Program-made: the position numbers and the translations under genes
The notes under the pieces: model-generated
Database searches by the model: none
The model's input: the letters and a program-made list of their open reading frames with translations, nothing else
What the model was told of the DNA's origin: nothing
Part shown: positions 7,005 through 13,746 of the stretch, piece by piece
Position numbering within the stretch: the stretch's first letter is position 1
How the letters are laid out: every line of letters begins with the position of its first letter
Assembly: GCA_023394035.1 (NCBI GenBank)
Contig: JAEXBK010000029.1
Coordinates: 1-15,085, forward strand
Reading direction: 5' to 3'
Length of the DNA: 15,085 nt
Origin: Bacillota bacterium
GTDB lineage: Bacteria; Bacillota; Clostridia; Peptostreptococcales; Anaerovoracaceae

Positions 7005-8387
7005 TTAGCTGCGCCAAAGCTCAGTAAGCTTTTTCAGAGAATCATAAATGGAATCAACAGGTATCTGATTGTAATAGAGAATCAGATACTTTGTTTTTTT
7101 GTCGTTCCCGTAATCGAAGTGGGACACATGTATTCCGATAGATTCGGCTTTTGCACAAAGCGCAGAAGGCGAAAGCTCGGTAGCTACCTTGATTATAAGG
7201 TTCATACCTGATTTGGTGTTTGTAAGGCTTACAAAATCGGAAGCGTGCGCAGAAAAGGCACTTACGGCGAGCGTGAGCTTCTGTGAGTAGAGGCTTCTTA
7301 GCTTGCGTATGTTTGTATAGTAATATCCGTCCTCCATGAAGAGGGCAAGCGTCAGCTGCTCCGTCTTTGAGCATGTCTGCGTATAGTCGCTTTTGATAGA
7401 TGAAAATATGTCCGCCATCTCATCGGGAAGTATCATGTAGCTGATTTTGATTGCAGGGAAGAGCGTCGAAGAAAACGAGCCGAAGTATACGACGCGACCG
7501 CTTTGATCGAGCCCTTTAAGCGCAGGAACAGGTTTTCCGAAATATCTTAGCTCGCTGTCATAATCGTCTTCGAGAATGATGCTGTTGTTTTGCTTGGCCC
7601 ATTCGAGTATGCGGTAGCGGTTTCCGATAGGCATGACCGATCCGGTAGGAAACTGGTTTGCCGGACTTACATAGACTGCGGACGAAATATTGACGGGGAG
7701 CCTGTCTATTTCTATCCCCGAAGCCCCAACGGGGATCCGTCCGATACTGAATCCGTTGTCGCTGAATATCTGCCTTATAGGTGCGTAGCCCGGATCCTCC
7801 GTGCAGATGTGGTCAATACCCATCTTGCTCAAAATTCTGCAGAGGTGCGCGGTAAGCTGCTGCGTTCCGGCACCTATAACTATCTGCTCAGGCTTTGCAC
7901 TTACGCCTCTTGACGAGTATAAATACTTCGATATTTCGAATCTGAGTGCAGATTCCCCTTGCGTATCGCTTTCGGACATCAAAAGATGCGCATATTCGTT
8001 ATACACCCTCGTAGTACATTTCTTCCATTTTACGAAATCAAAGCACGACAGGTCATGCATGTATTTTTCGCCCGAAAAAGTATAGTCGTCAAGATCAAAG
8101 GTCGCGCCCTTCTTTTCTTCCGTGAAAGAAGGAATCCAAGGGATTTCGGCAACATAATATCCCGACTGAGGCTTGCTTTTGATATAGCCTTCGGTCAGCA
8201 GCTGGTCATATGCCTGTGAGGATGTTGTAAGTGAAACCCCGCTTGCGTCGGAAATGCGACGAAGCGATGGCAGCTTTTCGCCGGTCTTAAGCTCACCTGA
8301 CATTATCTCGTTTTTGATGTGGCGATATAACTGTATATATATAGGTGTCGGATTACTGTCATTTTTTGAAATTACAAAAGGCTTCAT
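7005..8387 (-). CDS. MocR-family transcriptional regulator (GntR winged helix fused to aminotransferase-like domain), PLP lysine replaced
   Basis: MocR proteins bind DNA through an N-terminal GntR winged helix and sense effectors with a fold-type I aminotransferase-like domain. The ATG at 8387 gives 460 residues; a TTG at 8405 overlaps the ribosome site GGGAG and is unlikely. Residues about 8-75 form the winged helix (YIQLYRHIKNEI, GEKLPSLRRIS, AYDQLLTEGYI). The effector domain shows QFPTG and EDDYDSELRY, which supplies the Asp for the cofactor ring. The family motif with the Schiff-base lysine, usually FSKTL, reads FSSTL here: codon TCG at 7469-7467 encodes Ser307. PLP therefore cannot be bound covalently in the usual way. 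The gene is divergent from the ECF S-component gene, the arrangement seen for PdxR-type regulators of vitamin B6 genes, and has a near-consensus promoter overlapping an inverted repeat. The regulated gene and ligand are inferred. Confidence 0.9.
   Translation of the reverse strand: MKPFVISKNDSNPTPIYIQLYRHIKNEIMSGELKTGEKLPSLRRISDASGVSLTTSSQAYDQLLTEGYIKSKPQSGYYVAEIPWIPSFTEEKKGATFDLDDYTFSGEKYMHDLSCFDFVKWKKCTTRVYNEYAHLLMSESDTQGESALRFEISKYLYSSRGVSAKPEQIVIGAGTQQLTAHLCRILSKMGIDHICTEDPGYAPIRQIFSDNGFSIGRIPVGASGIEIDRLPVNISSAVYVSPANQFPTGSVMPIGNRYRILEWAKQNNSIILEDDYDSELRYFGKPVPALKGLDQSGRVVYFGSFSSTLFPAIKISYMILPDEMADIFSSIKSDYTQTCSKTEQLTLALFMEDGYYYTNIRKLRSLYSQKLTLAVSAFSAHASDFVSLTNTKSGMNLIIKVATELSPSALCAKAESIGIHVSHFDYGNDKKTKYLILYYNQIPVDSIYDSLKKLTELWRS
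7016..7034 (+). terminator. Possible weak terminator of apbE within the 3' end of the MocR gene
   Basis: AAAGCT (7016-7021) and AGCTTT (7027-7032) form a perfect 6-bp stem with a 5-base loop, continuing into a short T run (7030-7034). It lies 12 bases after the apbE stop but within the coding region of the opposing gene. The stem is AT-rich and shares bases with the T run, so it is weak. Confidence 0.3.
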
Positions 8388-8438
8388 TTTGCGATAATCT
8401 CCCAAACTGTATACTAAAAAATAAATGATATTGCGTAT

Positions 8439-8466
8439 TTTAACAGATACACTACAATGATATTAT
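8439..8466 (+). promoter_or_regulatory. Possible promoter of the ECF operon
   Basis: TATTAT (8461-8466) could be a -10 box, with TTTAAC (8439-8444) 16 bases upstream as a weak -35. It would face and overlap the MocR promoter and place the inverted repeat in the early transcribed region. The match is poor; it is listed because no better plus-strand promoter is visible. Confidence 0.3.
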
Positions 8467-8489
8467 ATGATGTGCAGAAATAATGTCAA
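8462..8489 (-). promoter_or_regulatory. Promoter of the MocR gene
   Basis: On the minus strand a perfect -35 TTGACA (complement of 8484-8489) and a perfect -10 TATAAT (complement of 8462-8467) are 16 bases apart. Transcription would start near 8455, with a leader of about 68 bases. The -35 box coincides with one arm of an inverted repeat, so binding there would block this promoter. Confidence 0.65.
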
Positions 8490-8507
8490 CAGTTATGCTT
8501 TGACATT
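8482..8507. promoter_or_regulatory. Candidate operator: 8-bp inverted repeat between MocR gene and ECF operon
   Basis: AATGTCAA (8482-8489) and TTGACATT (8500-8507) are perfect inverted repeats with a 10-base spacer; arm centres are 18 bases apart, nearly two helical turns. The left arm covers the MocR -35 box. The repeat lies 27 bases before the S-component start codon and may be the binding site of the MocR regulator. Confidence 0.5.
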
Positions 8508-8533
8508 TGATATAGACTGGAGGATGTGATATT

Positions 8534-9076
8534 ATGAAGAACGATAAAACATACAAAATCGTAATGACCGGCCTTATGATGTGCCTTGTTATGGTAACGA
8601 CATGGATAGTAAAGGTTCCTATCGCTTTCACTAACGGATATGTCCATTTAGGAGATGCGGCTATATTCCTTTCCGTACTCGTGCTCGGCAAGAAGCACGG
8701 CGTCGTTGCAGCCGGCGTAGGCTCGGCACTTGCAGATGTAATAGGCGGCTACGCTTATTTTGCTCCGTGGACTCTCATAGTAAAGGCTCTTATGGCCTTG
8801 GTAATGGGAATTGCACTTGAGTACATGGAAAAGAAGGGCATGCTTCACGAGCACAGAAAGGTGACTTGGGTTGAGCTCATTGCCATGGCAATAGGCGGAA
8901 TCGAGATGGCTGCAGGCTATTATCTCGTAGAGGTATTCATGACTAAGAGCTGGCTTGCACCGATACCTGCTATTCCTGCAAACATCGGACAGTTCGTAGT
9001 AGGAATGGTTCTTGCCACGGCACTTGCAAGCGCGCTTTATCACACGCCTGCAAAGAAATATTTTGCATTCAAATAA
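8534..9076 (+). CDS. ECF transporter S component (substrate-binding membrane subunit)
   Basis: A 180-residue membrane protein with about five or six hydrophobic segments, the usual size of S components. The stretch YVHLGDAAIFLSVLVLG followed by GVGSALADVIGGYAYFAPWT is characteristic of the vitamin S-component family annotated as ECF-ribofla_trS (PF07155). Annotated substrates in that group vary, so it cannot be read as riboflavin. In the first helix the small residues that contact EcfT (usually AxxxA) read GLMMC. The start is preceded by TGGAGGATG, about 9 bases before the ATG. The gene is first in the operon with its own ATPases and EcfT downstream and is divergent from the MocR gene, which favours a B6-type substrate by context. 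Flavin or another vitamin remains possible, because apbE and the EetB-like gene lie nearby. No riboswitch is seen in the short leader. Confidence 0.82.
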   Translation: MKNDKTYKIVMTGLMMCLVMVTTWIVKVPIAFTNGYVHLGDAAIFLSVLVLGKKHGVVAAGVGSALADVIGGYAYFAPWTLIVKALMALVMGIALEYMEKKGMLHEHRKVTWVELIAMAIGGIEMAAGYYLVEVFMTKSWLAPIPAIPANIGQFVVGMVLATALASALYHTPAKKYFAFK

Positions 9077-9080
9077 TATA

Positions 9081-9100
9081 CGGATGAACTGATTCATCCG
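9081..9100 (+). other. Intercistronic hairpin between S-component gene and ecfA1
   Basis: CGGATGAA (9081-9088) and TTCATCCG (9093-9100) form a perfect 8-bp stem with a CTGA loop. No T tract follows and the ecfA1 ribosome site (AAAGGG, 9105-9110) comes right after. It is more likely to affect mRNA processing, stability or relative expression than to terminate. Confidence 0.6.
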
Positions 9101-9122
9101 ATCGAAAGGGAAACTTTTTAGG

Positions 9123-9962
9123 ATGAGCAATATCATCAGAATAGAAAATCTCGTCTTTGAATATCCTCATGATGAGGGGGGAGAATCCAAACGGGCGATA
9201 AAGGGCATCAGCCTCAATATCGAAAAGGGAAGCTTCACGGCGATAATAGGCAGAAACGGTTCAGGCAAGTCCACGCTTGCAAAAAATCTGAACGGACTGC
9301 TTTTGCCGACCGGCGGCGCTGTTTATGTCAAAGACTGGGATACCAAGGACGATCTTCACATATGGGACGTAAGACAGACAGCGGGCATGGTTTTTCAGAA
9401 TCCTGATAACCAGCTCGTTTCTTCTATTGTAGAGGACGATGTGGCTTTCGGCCCCGAAAATCTCGGCATTGAGCCGGAAATCATAAGGGAGAGGGTAGAC
9501 AGAGCCCTCGATGCTGTCAGGATGGGCGAATATAAGCGCAAAGCTCCGCATCTTTTGTCAGGTGGTCAGAAACAGCGCATAGCTATTGCGGGAGTCGTTG
9601 CGATGCGTCCCGACTGCATAATTTTTGATGAACCTACAGCAATGCTCGATCCTCGCGGAAGACGCGATATAATGGGCATCATCGAGAAGCTTCACAAAGA
9701 GGGAATCACGGTAATTCTTATTACTCACTTTATGGATGAAGCGGTCAGAGCTGAAAGAGTAGTTATAATGGACAGAGGCGAAATTCTGCTTGACGGAGCT
9801 CCGTCTCATGTATTTTCTCATGTCGATGAAATAAGGGCGGCGAGCCTTGATGTTCCGATGGCCGTAGAGCTTTCGGAGTTTTTGCGTTCAAACGGCATAG
9901 ACGTTCCTGCCGATGTCACCACGCCTGAAAGGCTGAAGGAGTTCGTATGTCAATACAGGTAA
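9123..9962 (+). CDS. ecfA1: ECF transporter ATP-binding protein EcfA1
   Basis: One of the two cytoplasmic ATPases of the energy-coupling factor module, which power vitamin uptake through S components. Its 279 residues show a complete ABC ATPase: Walker A GRNGSGKST (43-51), Q-loop in VFQNPDNQ, signature LSGGQ (145-149), Walker B with Asp169-Glu170 (IFDEPTAMLDP) and switch His202. The QNPDNQ motif is typical of EcfA1. The ATG at 9123 is 12 bases after AAAGGG, a somewhat long spacing, and 46 bases after the S-component stop. The 3' end overlaps ecfA2 by 16 bases, implying coupled translation and equal amounts of the two ATPases. Confidence 0.95.
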   Translation: MSNIIRIENLVFEYPHDEGGESKRAIKGISLNIEKGSFTAIIGRNGSGKSTLAKNLNGLLLPTGGAVYVKDWDTKDDLHIWDVRQTAGMVFQNPDNQLVSSIVEDDVAFGPENLGIEPEIIRERVDRALDAVRMGEYKRKAPHLLSGGQKQRIAIAGVVAMRPDCIIFDEPTAMLDPRGRRDIMGIIEKLHKEGITVILITHFMDEAVRAERVVIMDRGEILLDGAPSHVFSHVDEIRAASLDVPMAVELSEFLRSNGIDVPADVTTPERLKEFVCQYR

Positions 9963-10807
9963 GAGAGCTTTCACATATTTACAGCAAAGGCATGCCGGAC
10001 GAACAGATCGCGCTGAACGGCGTATCCTTTGATGTAGCAGACGGAGAAACAGTCGCCGTAATAGGTCATACGGGATCGGGCAAATCCACTCTTTTGCAGC
10101 ATTTGAACGGTCTTCTCAAAGCCGGCAGCGGGTCTATCACTGTAGGGGGCATGGAAGTGACGTCTCCTGATACCTCTATGACGGATGTCAGAAAGAAGGT
10201 CGGACTTGTTTTTCAATATCCGGAATATCAGCTTTTTGAAGAGACGGTGGAAAGAGATATAGCCTTCGGACCGAAAAATCTCGGACTTTCAGCCGAAGAA
10301 ATCGCATCGCGAGTTAAAGAAGCACTTGAGCTTGTAAGCCTTGAATACGACGAAGTTGCGAAGAAATCCCCGTTTGAGCTTTCGGGCGGTCAAAAACGCC
10401 GCGTTGCTATTGCCGGAGTAATCGCCATGAAGCCCGAAGTGCTCATACTCGATGAGCCGACTGCGGGACTTGATCCGGGCGCACACAAGGATATCCTGAA
10501 GATGATAAGGGATATTCATGAGAAACAGCATAATATAATAATTTTCGTAAGCCACAATATGGCGGATGTTGCCTCGCTTGCCGACAAAATATTTGTTATG
10601 GACAGAGGCAAACTGATAATGACGGGAACGCCGCGCGAGGTTTTTGCGAGACGTGCGGAGCTAAGGGAGATAGGACTTGAAGTGCCGCCTGTAAGTGAAC
10701 TGATGTATGACATAAAGGACAGCGGAGCTGATGTCAGTACCGATGTTCTTACGATAGATGATGCCAAGCGGGAGCTGCTGCGGTATCTGAAAGGATTTGC
10801 AGAATGA
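9947..10807 (+). CDS. ecfA2: ECF transporter ATP-binding protein EcfA2
   Basis: The second ATPase of the ECF module, pairing with EcfA1 on the coupling helices of EcfT. The 286 residues contain Walker A GHTGSGKST (40-48), the EcfA2-type Q-loop VFQYPEYQLFEETV, signature LSGGQ (145-149), Walker B with Asp169-Glu170 (LDEPTAGLDP) and switch His203. The start ATG lies inside ecfA1, 5 bases after AAGGAG (9936-9941). The stop overlaps the ecfT start as ATGA. All catalytic residues are intact in both ATPases, so the transporter should be active. Confidence 0.95.
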   Translation: MSIQVRELSHIYSKGMPDEQIALNGVSFDVADGETVAVIGHTGSGKSTLLQHLNGLLKAGSGSITVGGMEVTSPDTSMTDVRKKVGLVFQYPEYQLFEETVERDIAFGPKNLGLSAEEIASRVKEALELVSLEYDEVAKKSPFELSGGQKRRVAIAGVIAMKPEVLILDEPTAGLDPGAHKDILKMIRDIHEKQHNIIIFVSHNMADVASLADKIFVMDRGKLIMTGTPREVFARRAELREIGLEVPPVSELMYDIKDSGADVSTDVLTIDDAKRELLRYLKGFAE

Positions 10808-11604
10808 TACGTGATATAACACTTGGACAATACTACGCCTCGGATTCTGCAATTCACAGACTTGATCCGAGAACGAAGATAATAGCGACGGTATTGTTCA
10901 TATTTGAACTTTTCATAGTGAAGGATTTTTACGGATTCATGCTTTGCGGCGCAGTGCTTGCTCTCTGCGTAAAGCTTTCGCGCGTTCCGCTTTCGTTTAT
11001 AATGCGCGGAATGAAGCCGATTTTGATGATCCTTTTCTTTACTTTTTTTATAAATATTTTCATGGTTCCCGGCACCGTAATATGGCAGTGGAGCTTCATC
11101 AAAGTGACGATTGAAGGCATAAGGACCGCACTTTTCATGGGCGTGAGACTGACTCTTCTCATAATCAGCTCGTCGCTTCTGACACTTACAACAAAGCCGA
11201 TAACGCTTACGGACGGACTCGAAAAGCTCATGTCGCCGATGGAGAAAATGGGACTTCCTTCTCATGAAATAGCCATGATGATGTCTATCGCCTTGCGCTT
11301 TATACCGACGCTTTTAGAAGAAGCAGATAAGATAATGAAAGCACAGCAGGCACGCGGCGCTGATTTTGAGAGCGGGAATATTATAAGAAGATCAAAGGCG
11401 ATGGTTCCGCTTCTCGTCCCTCTTTTCGTCAGCGCATTCCACATCGCGCAGGATCTTGCGATGGCAATGGAATCACGCTGCTACCGCGGCGGTCGCGGCA
11501 GGACGCGCATGAACGAGATAAAGCTTGACAAAAAAGATGCCGCAGCCTTTGCCGTTATGGCGATATTCCTTGCGGCGGTCATTCTGATGAGAATATACGT
11601 GTAG
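10804..11604 (+). CDS. ecfT: ECF transporter transmembrane protein EcfT
   Basis: The membrane scaffold connecting the S component to the two ATPases. The 266 residues begin with the family signature GQYYASDSAIHRLDPRTK. Hydrophobic segments follow near residues 25-60, 70-95 and 105-130, and a final one lies near 245-264. Two cytoplasmic coupling helices carry AQQARGADF (180-188) and MESRCYRGGRGRTR (222-235), the EcfT motifs that touch the ATPases. Translation is coupled to ecfA2 through an ATGA overlap. In many Firmicutes ecfA1-ecfA2-ecfT is followed by truA; here the next gene is trmB after 13 bases. Confidence 0.94.
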   Translation: MIRDITLGQYYASDSAIHRLDPRTKIIATVLFIFELFIVKDFYGFMLCGAVLALCVKLSRVPLSFIMRGMKPILMILFFTFFINIFMVPGTVIWQWSFIKVTIEGIRTALFMGVRLTLLIISSSLLTLTTKPITLTDGLEKLMSPMEKMGLPSHEIAMMMSIALRFIPTLLEEADKIMKAQQARGADFESGNIIRRSKAMVPLLVPLFVSAFHIAQDLAMAMESRCYRGGRGRTRMNEIKLDKKDAAAFAVMAIFLAAVILMRIYV

Positions 11605-11617
11605 AGAGATTTCAAAG

Positions 11618-12283
11618 ATGAGACAGAGAAAGATCAAAGACATTGCATCAAAGATAGCGGCGCTTGAGCATCTTATAATCTCAAATGACGAAGGCGCGCC
11701 GGGTAAATGGCGTGCTTTTTTTGAGACTGAGGAGGGCAGCTTTGATATTGAGCGTAAACTGTATTTGGAGATAGGCTGCGGCAGAGGCGGCTTTATAACG
11801 GAGTCTGCAAGCCGTAATCCGGAGGGGCTTTATATAGGTGCGGAAGGGCTGCCGAGCGTTATAATAAGAGCACTTGAAGCGGTAGAGAGTCTTGAGCTCA
11901 CTAACGTAAGATTCATCGATTCGTATATTAACGATATAGAAGCGATGTTCGCGGAGGGAGAGCTCGACGGCATATTCTTGAATTTCAGCGACCCTTGGCC
12001 TAAGGTCCGGCATGCGAAGAGAAGGCTTACGCATATAGACAGGCTAAGAAAATATGCGGCGGTGCTTAGGCCCGGAGCAATTCTTGAATTTAAAACGGAT
12101 AATGATGAGCTTTTTGAGTATTCACTTGAAGAAATGAAGGCTTGCGAAGGCTTTGATATAAAATTTGTGACGCGCGATCTGCACGCAAGCGAGGTGCACG
12201 ATGCCAGCCCTGAAACGGAATATGAAAGAAAATTTGCGGCTATGGGGAAAAGCATCAATTATGTTGCGCTTGTAAGAAAATGA
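11618..12283 (+). CDS. trmB: tRNA (guanine-N7-)-methyltransferase
   Basis: TrmB makes m7G46 in the variable loop of many tRNAs using S-adenosylmethionine. The 221-residue length is typical. Visible motifs are the SAM-binding loop LEIGCGRGGF (from residue 50), the catalytic motif NFSDPWPKVRHAKRRL (from 122), FKTDNDELFEYS and the C-terminal TEYERKF. The start is 13 bases after the ecfT stop; the ribosome site is weak (GAGAG), so translation may depend on coupling with ecfT. The position suggests cotranscription with the ECF genes. No functional link to vitamin uptake is known, so this may be only operon neighbourhood. Confidence 0.95.
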   Translation: MRQRKIKDIASKIAALEHLIISNDEGAPGKWRAFFETEEGSFDIERKLYLEIGCGRGGFITESASRNPEGLYIGAEGLPSVIIRALEAVESLELTNVRFIDSYINDIEAMFAEGELDGIFLNFSDPWPKVRHAKRRLTHIDRLRKYAAVLRPGAILEFKTDNDELFEYSLEEMKACEGFDIKFVTRDLHASEVHDASPETEYERKFAAMGKSINYVALVRK

Positions 12284-12329
12284 GTTTATACTGGAAAGAG
12301 AACGTTTCGGCATAGGAGGTTACATAGAT

Positions 12330-13574
12330 ATGAGCGAAGGAACGATGGCAGCGGTAAACGGACGCAAAATTCCAAAGAGCGACAAGGTCTTCGGTATCAA
12401 CAAAATGGCTGTTGCTATGGCAGAAGAAAAGGGTAAGGACGCAGTAATAAACGCCACAATAGGAACCCTTATGGATGACAACGGAAAGCTTATCGTGATT
12501 TCTTCGGTTGACAGAGTATTTCACAGTTTGGCTCCGCAGGAATATGCGGCTTATGCTCCGATAGGAGGAACTCCTGAATTCAAGGCTGCGGCAATCAAGG
12601 CGGCACTCGGCAAATTCATGCCGGAGGGACGCTTTGTAAGAGCGGTTGCGACGATGGGCGGAACGGGAGGAATCAAAAACACCGTTTCTAACTACAGCTC
12701 ACCGGGAGAGAGCTTCCTTACGACTGATTGGTTCTGGGGTCCGTACAATGTGATTACATCAGAGATGGGCAGGAGCCTTGAGACCTTCCCGCTATTTACG
12801 GATGACAGACAGTTCAATATCAAGGCATTTTCTATGAAGGTGCGCGATATACTTGACAGACAGAACAGACTTATAATAGACATCAACTCACCGGCTCACA
12901 ATCCGACAGGCTACAGTCTGACGCTCGAGAACTGGGAACAGATTCTTGCATGCCTTGAAGAAACAAGCCCTGACAAGAAGATCGTACTTCTTGTAGACGC
13001 TGCATATATTGATTTTGCGGGAGAAGAAGAGGAAGTCAGAGAATTCCTTCCTGTTCTTGCAAAGATGCCGGGCAATGTTCTTCCGATAATCGGATACAGC
13101 ATGTCAAAGACATTTACACTTTACGGAATGCGCTGTGGAGCAATGATATGCCTCGCACCTACAGAAGAAGCAGCCGATGAGTTTGTACAGTTTAACGAGT
13201 TCAGCTGCCGCGCTTCATGGTCTAACCCGGTGCGTGCAGGTCAGAGCATAATAGCCAAGATCTTTGCAGACGAAGAATTATATAATCAGGTCGTTTCCGA
13301 AAGAAAAGAGATCAGAGACATGCTGCTAAGAAGAGGACGCGCATTCGATGATGCTGCAAAGGAGATCGGTCTTGTAACTGTTCCGTTCTCGGCGGGATTC
13401 TTCTGCTCGATTCCTCACGATGATCCTGAAGCCGTTGCTGCGAAGCTCAGAGAAGAGGGCATCTTCCTGATTCCGCTTAAGCAGGGTGTCAGAGTTTCTA
13501 TCGCATCCATTTCGGAAGAAGTCTGCAGAATGCTTCCTGCAAGAATCAAGGCTGCTATTGACTCACTGAAATAA
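12330..13574 (+). CDS. Class I PLP-dependent aminotransferase (aspartate/aromatic type)
   Basis: A 414-residue fold-type I aminotransferase. It has the substrate/cofactor Asn191 in NSPAHNPTGY, Asp223 and Tyr226 in VDAAYIDF, the Schiff-base Lys260 in YSMSKTFTLYGMR, and the substrate carboxylate-binding Arg388 near the C-terminus (GVRVSIASIS). The SMSKTFTLYGMR segment and YAPIGGTPEF near residue 75 resemble the AspC/TyrB group, so an aspartate or aromatic amino acid substrate is likely, but I cannot fix it. AGGAGG at 12314-12319 sits 10 bases before the ATG. It is 46 bases after trmB with no terminator between, so it probably belongs to the same transcript; as a PLP enzyme it would fit a B6-related operon. 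A perfect hairpin and tRNA-Gly follow. Confidence 0.9.
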   Translation: MSEGTMAAVNGRKIPKSDKVFGINKMAVAMAEEKGKDAVINATIGTLMDDNGKLIVISSVDRVFHSLAPQEYAAYAPIGGTPEFKAAAIKAALGKFMPEGRFVRAVATMGGTGGIKNTVSNYSSPGESFLTTDWFWGPYNVITSEMGRSLETFPLFTDDRQFNIKAFSMKVRDILDRQNRLIIDINSPAHNPTGYSLTLENWEQILACLEETSPDKKIVLLVDAAYIDFAGEEEEVREFLPVLAKMPGNVLPIIGYSMSKTFTLYGMRCGAMICLAPTEEAADEFVQFNEFSCRASWSNPVRAGQSIIAKIFADEELYNQVVSERKEIRDMLLRRGRAFDDAAKEIGLVTVPFSAGFFCSIPHDDPEAVAAKLREEGIFLIPLKQGVRVSIASISEEVCRMLPARIKAAIDSLK

Positions 13575-13589
13575 TATAGTAGAATATAA

Positions 13590-13613
13590 GCGGCACCGCC
13601 TGTTCGGTGCCGC
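13590..13613 (+). other. GC-rich hairpin between aminotransferase gene and tRNA-Gly
   Basis: GCGGCACCG (13590-13598) and CGGTGCCGC (13605-13613) form a perfect 9-bp stem with a 6-base loop, 7 bases before the tRNA. No T tract follows, so it is not a standard terminator. It may protect the upstream mRNA end or mark a processing site ahead of the tRNA. Confidence 0.6.
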
Positions 13614-13620
13614 AGTATAT

Positions 13621-13694
13621 GCGGGCGTAGTTTAATGGTAAAACACCAGCTTCCCAAGCTGGGGTCGTGAGTTCGATTCTCATCGCCCGCTCCA
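13621..13694 (+). tRNA. tRNA-Gly (anticodon CCC)
   Basis: A complete 74-base cloverleaf with encoded CCA. Acceptor stem is GCGGCG-type (GCGGGCG with CGCCCGC), D arm GTTT/AAAC, anticodon stem CCAGC/GCTGG with loop TTCCCAA (anticodon CCC, reading GGG), a 4-base variable region and T arm GTGAG/CTCAT with loop TTCGATT. The discriminator is T (13691). No convincing promoter lies between the aminotransferase gene and the tRNA, so it is probably cotranscribed and processed out. Confidence 0.96.
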
Positions 13695-13702
13695 CGAGAA
13701 AA

Positions 13703-13725
13703 CAGCCGTAAGAGCTGCTTTTTTT
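13703..13725. terminator. Terminator after tRNA-Gly, probably bidirectional
   Basis: CAGC (13703-13706) and GCTG (13714-13717) form a short stem with a 7-base loop, followed on the plus strand by C and seven T. On the minus strand the same stem is followed by four T. It would end the tRNA transcript and may also end the convergent nuclease-like gene whose stop is at 13747. Confidence 0.65.
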
Positions 13726-13746
13726 GTGGAAGAATGAGGATCTCCA

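Noticed and set aside
8500..8505. TTGACA as a plus-strand -35 box for the ECF operon
   Set aside because: No -10 box lies at suitable distance; 17 bases downstream is already the ribosome site and start codon. It is better explained as an arm of the inverted repeat.
8406..8533. TPP or FMN riboswitch upstream of the S component
   Set aside because: The region is only about 130 bases, AT-rich, and lacks the conserved riboswitch core sequences such as the CTGAGA box.
10516..11265. 249-codon open frame on the minus strand
   Set aside because: It is antisense to ecfA2 and ecfT, which have full family motifs, and its product is rich in Arg, His, Tyr and Cys as expected for a shadow frame.
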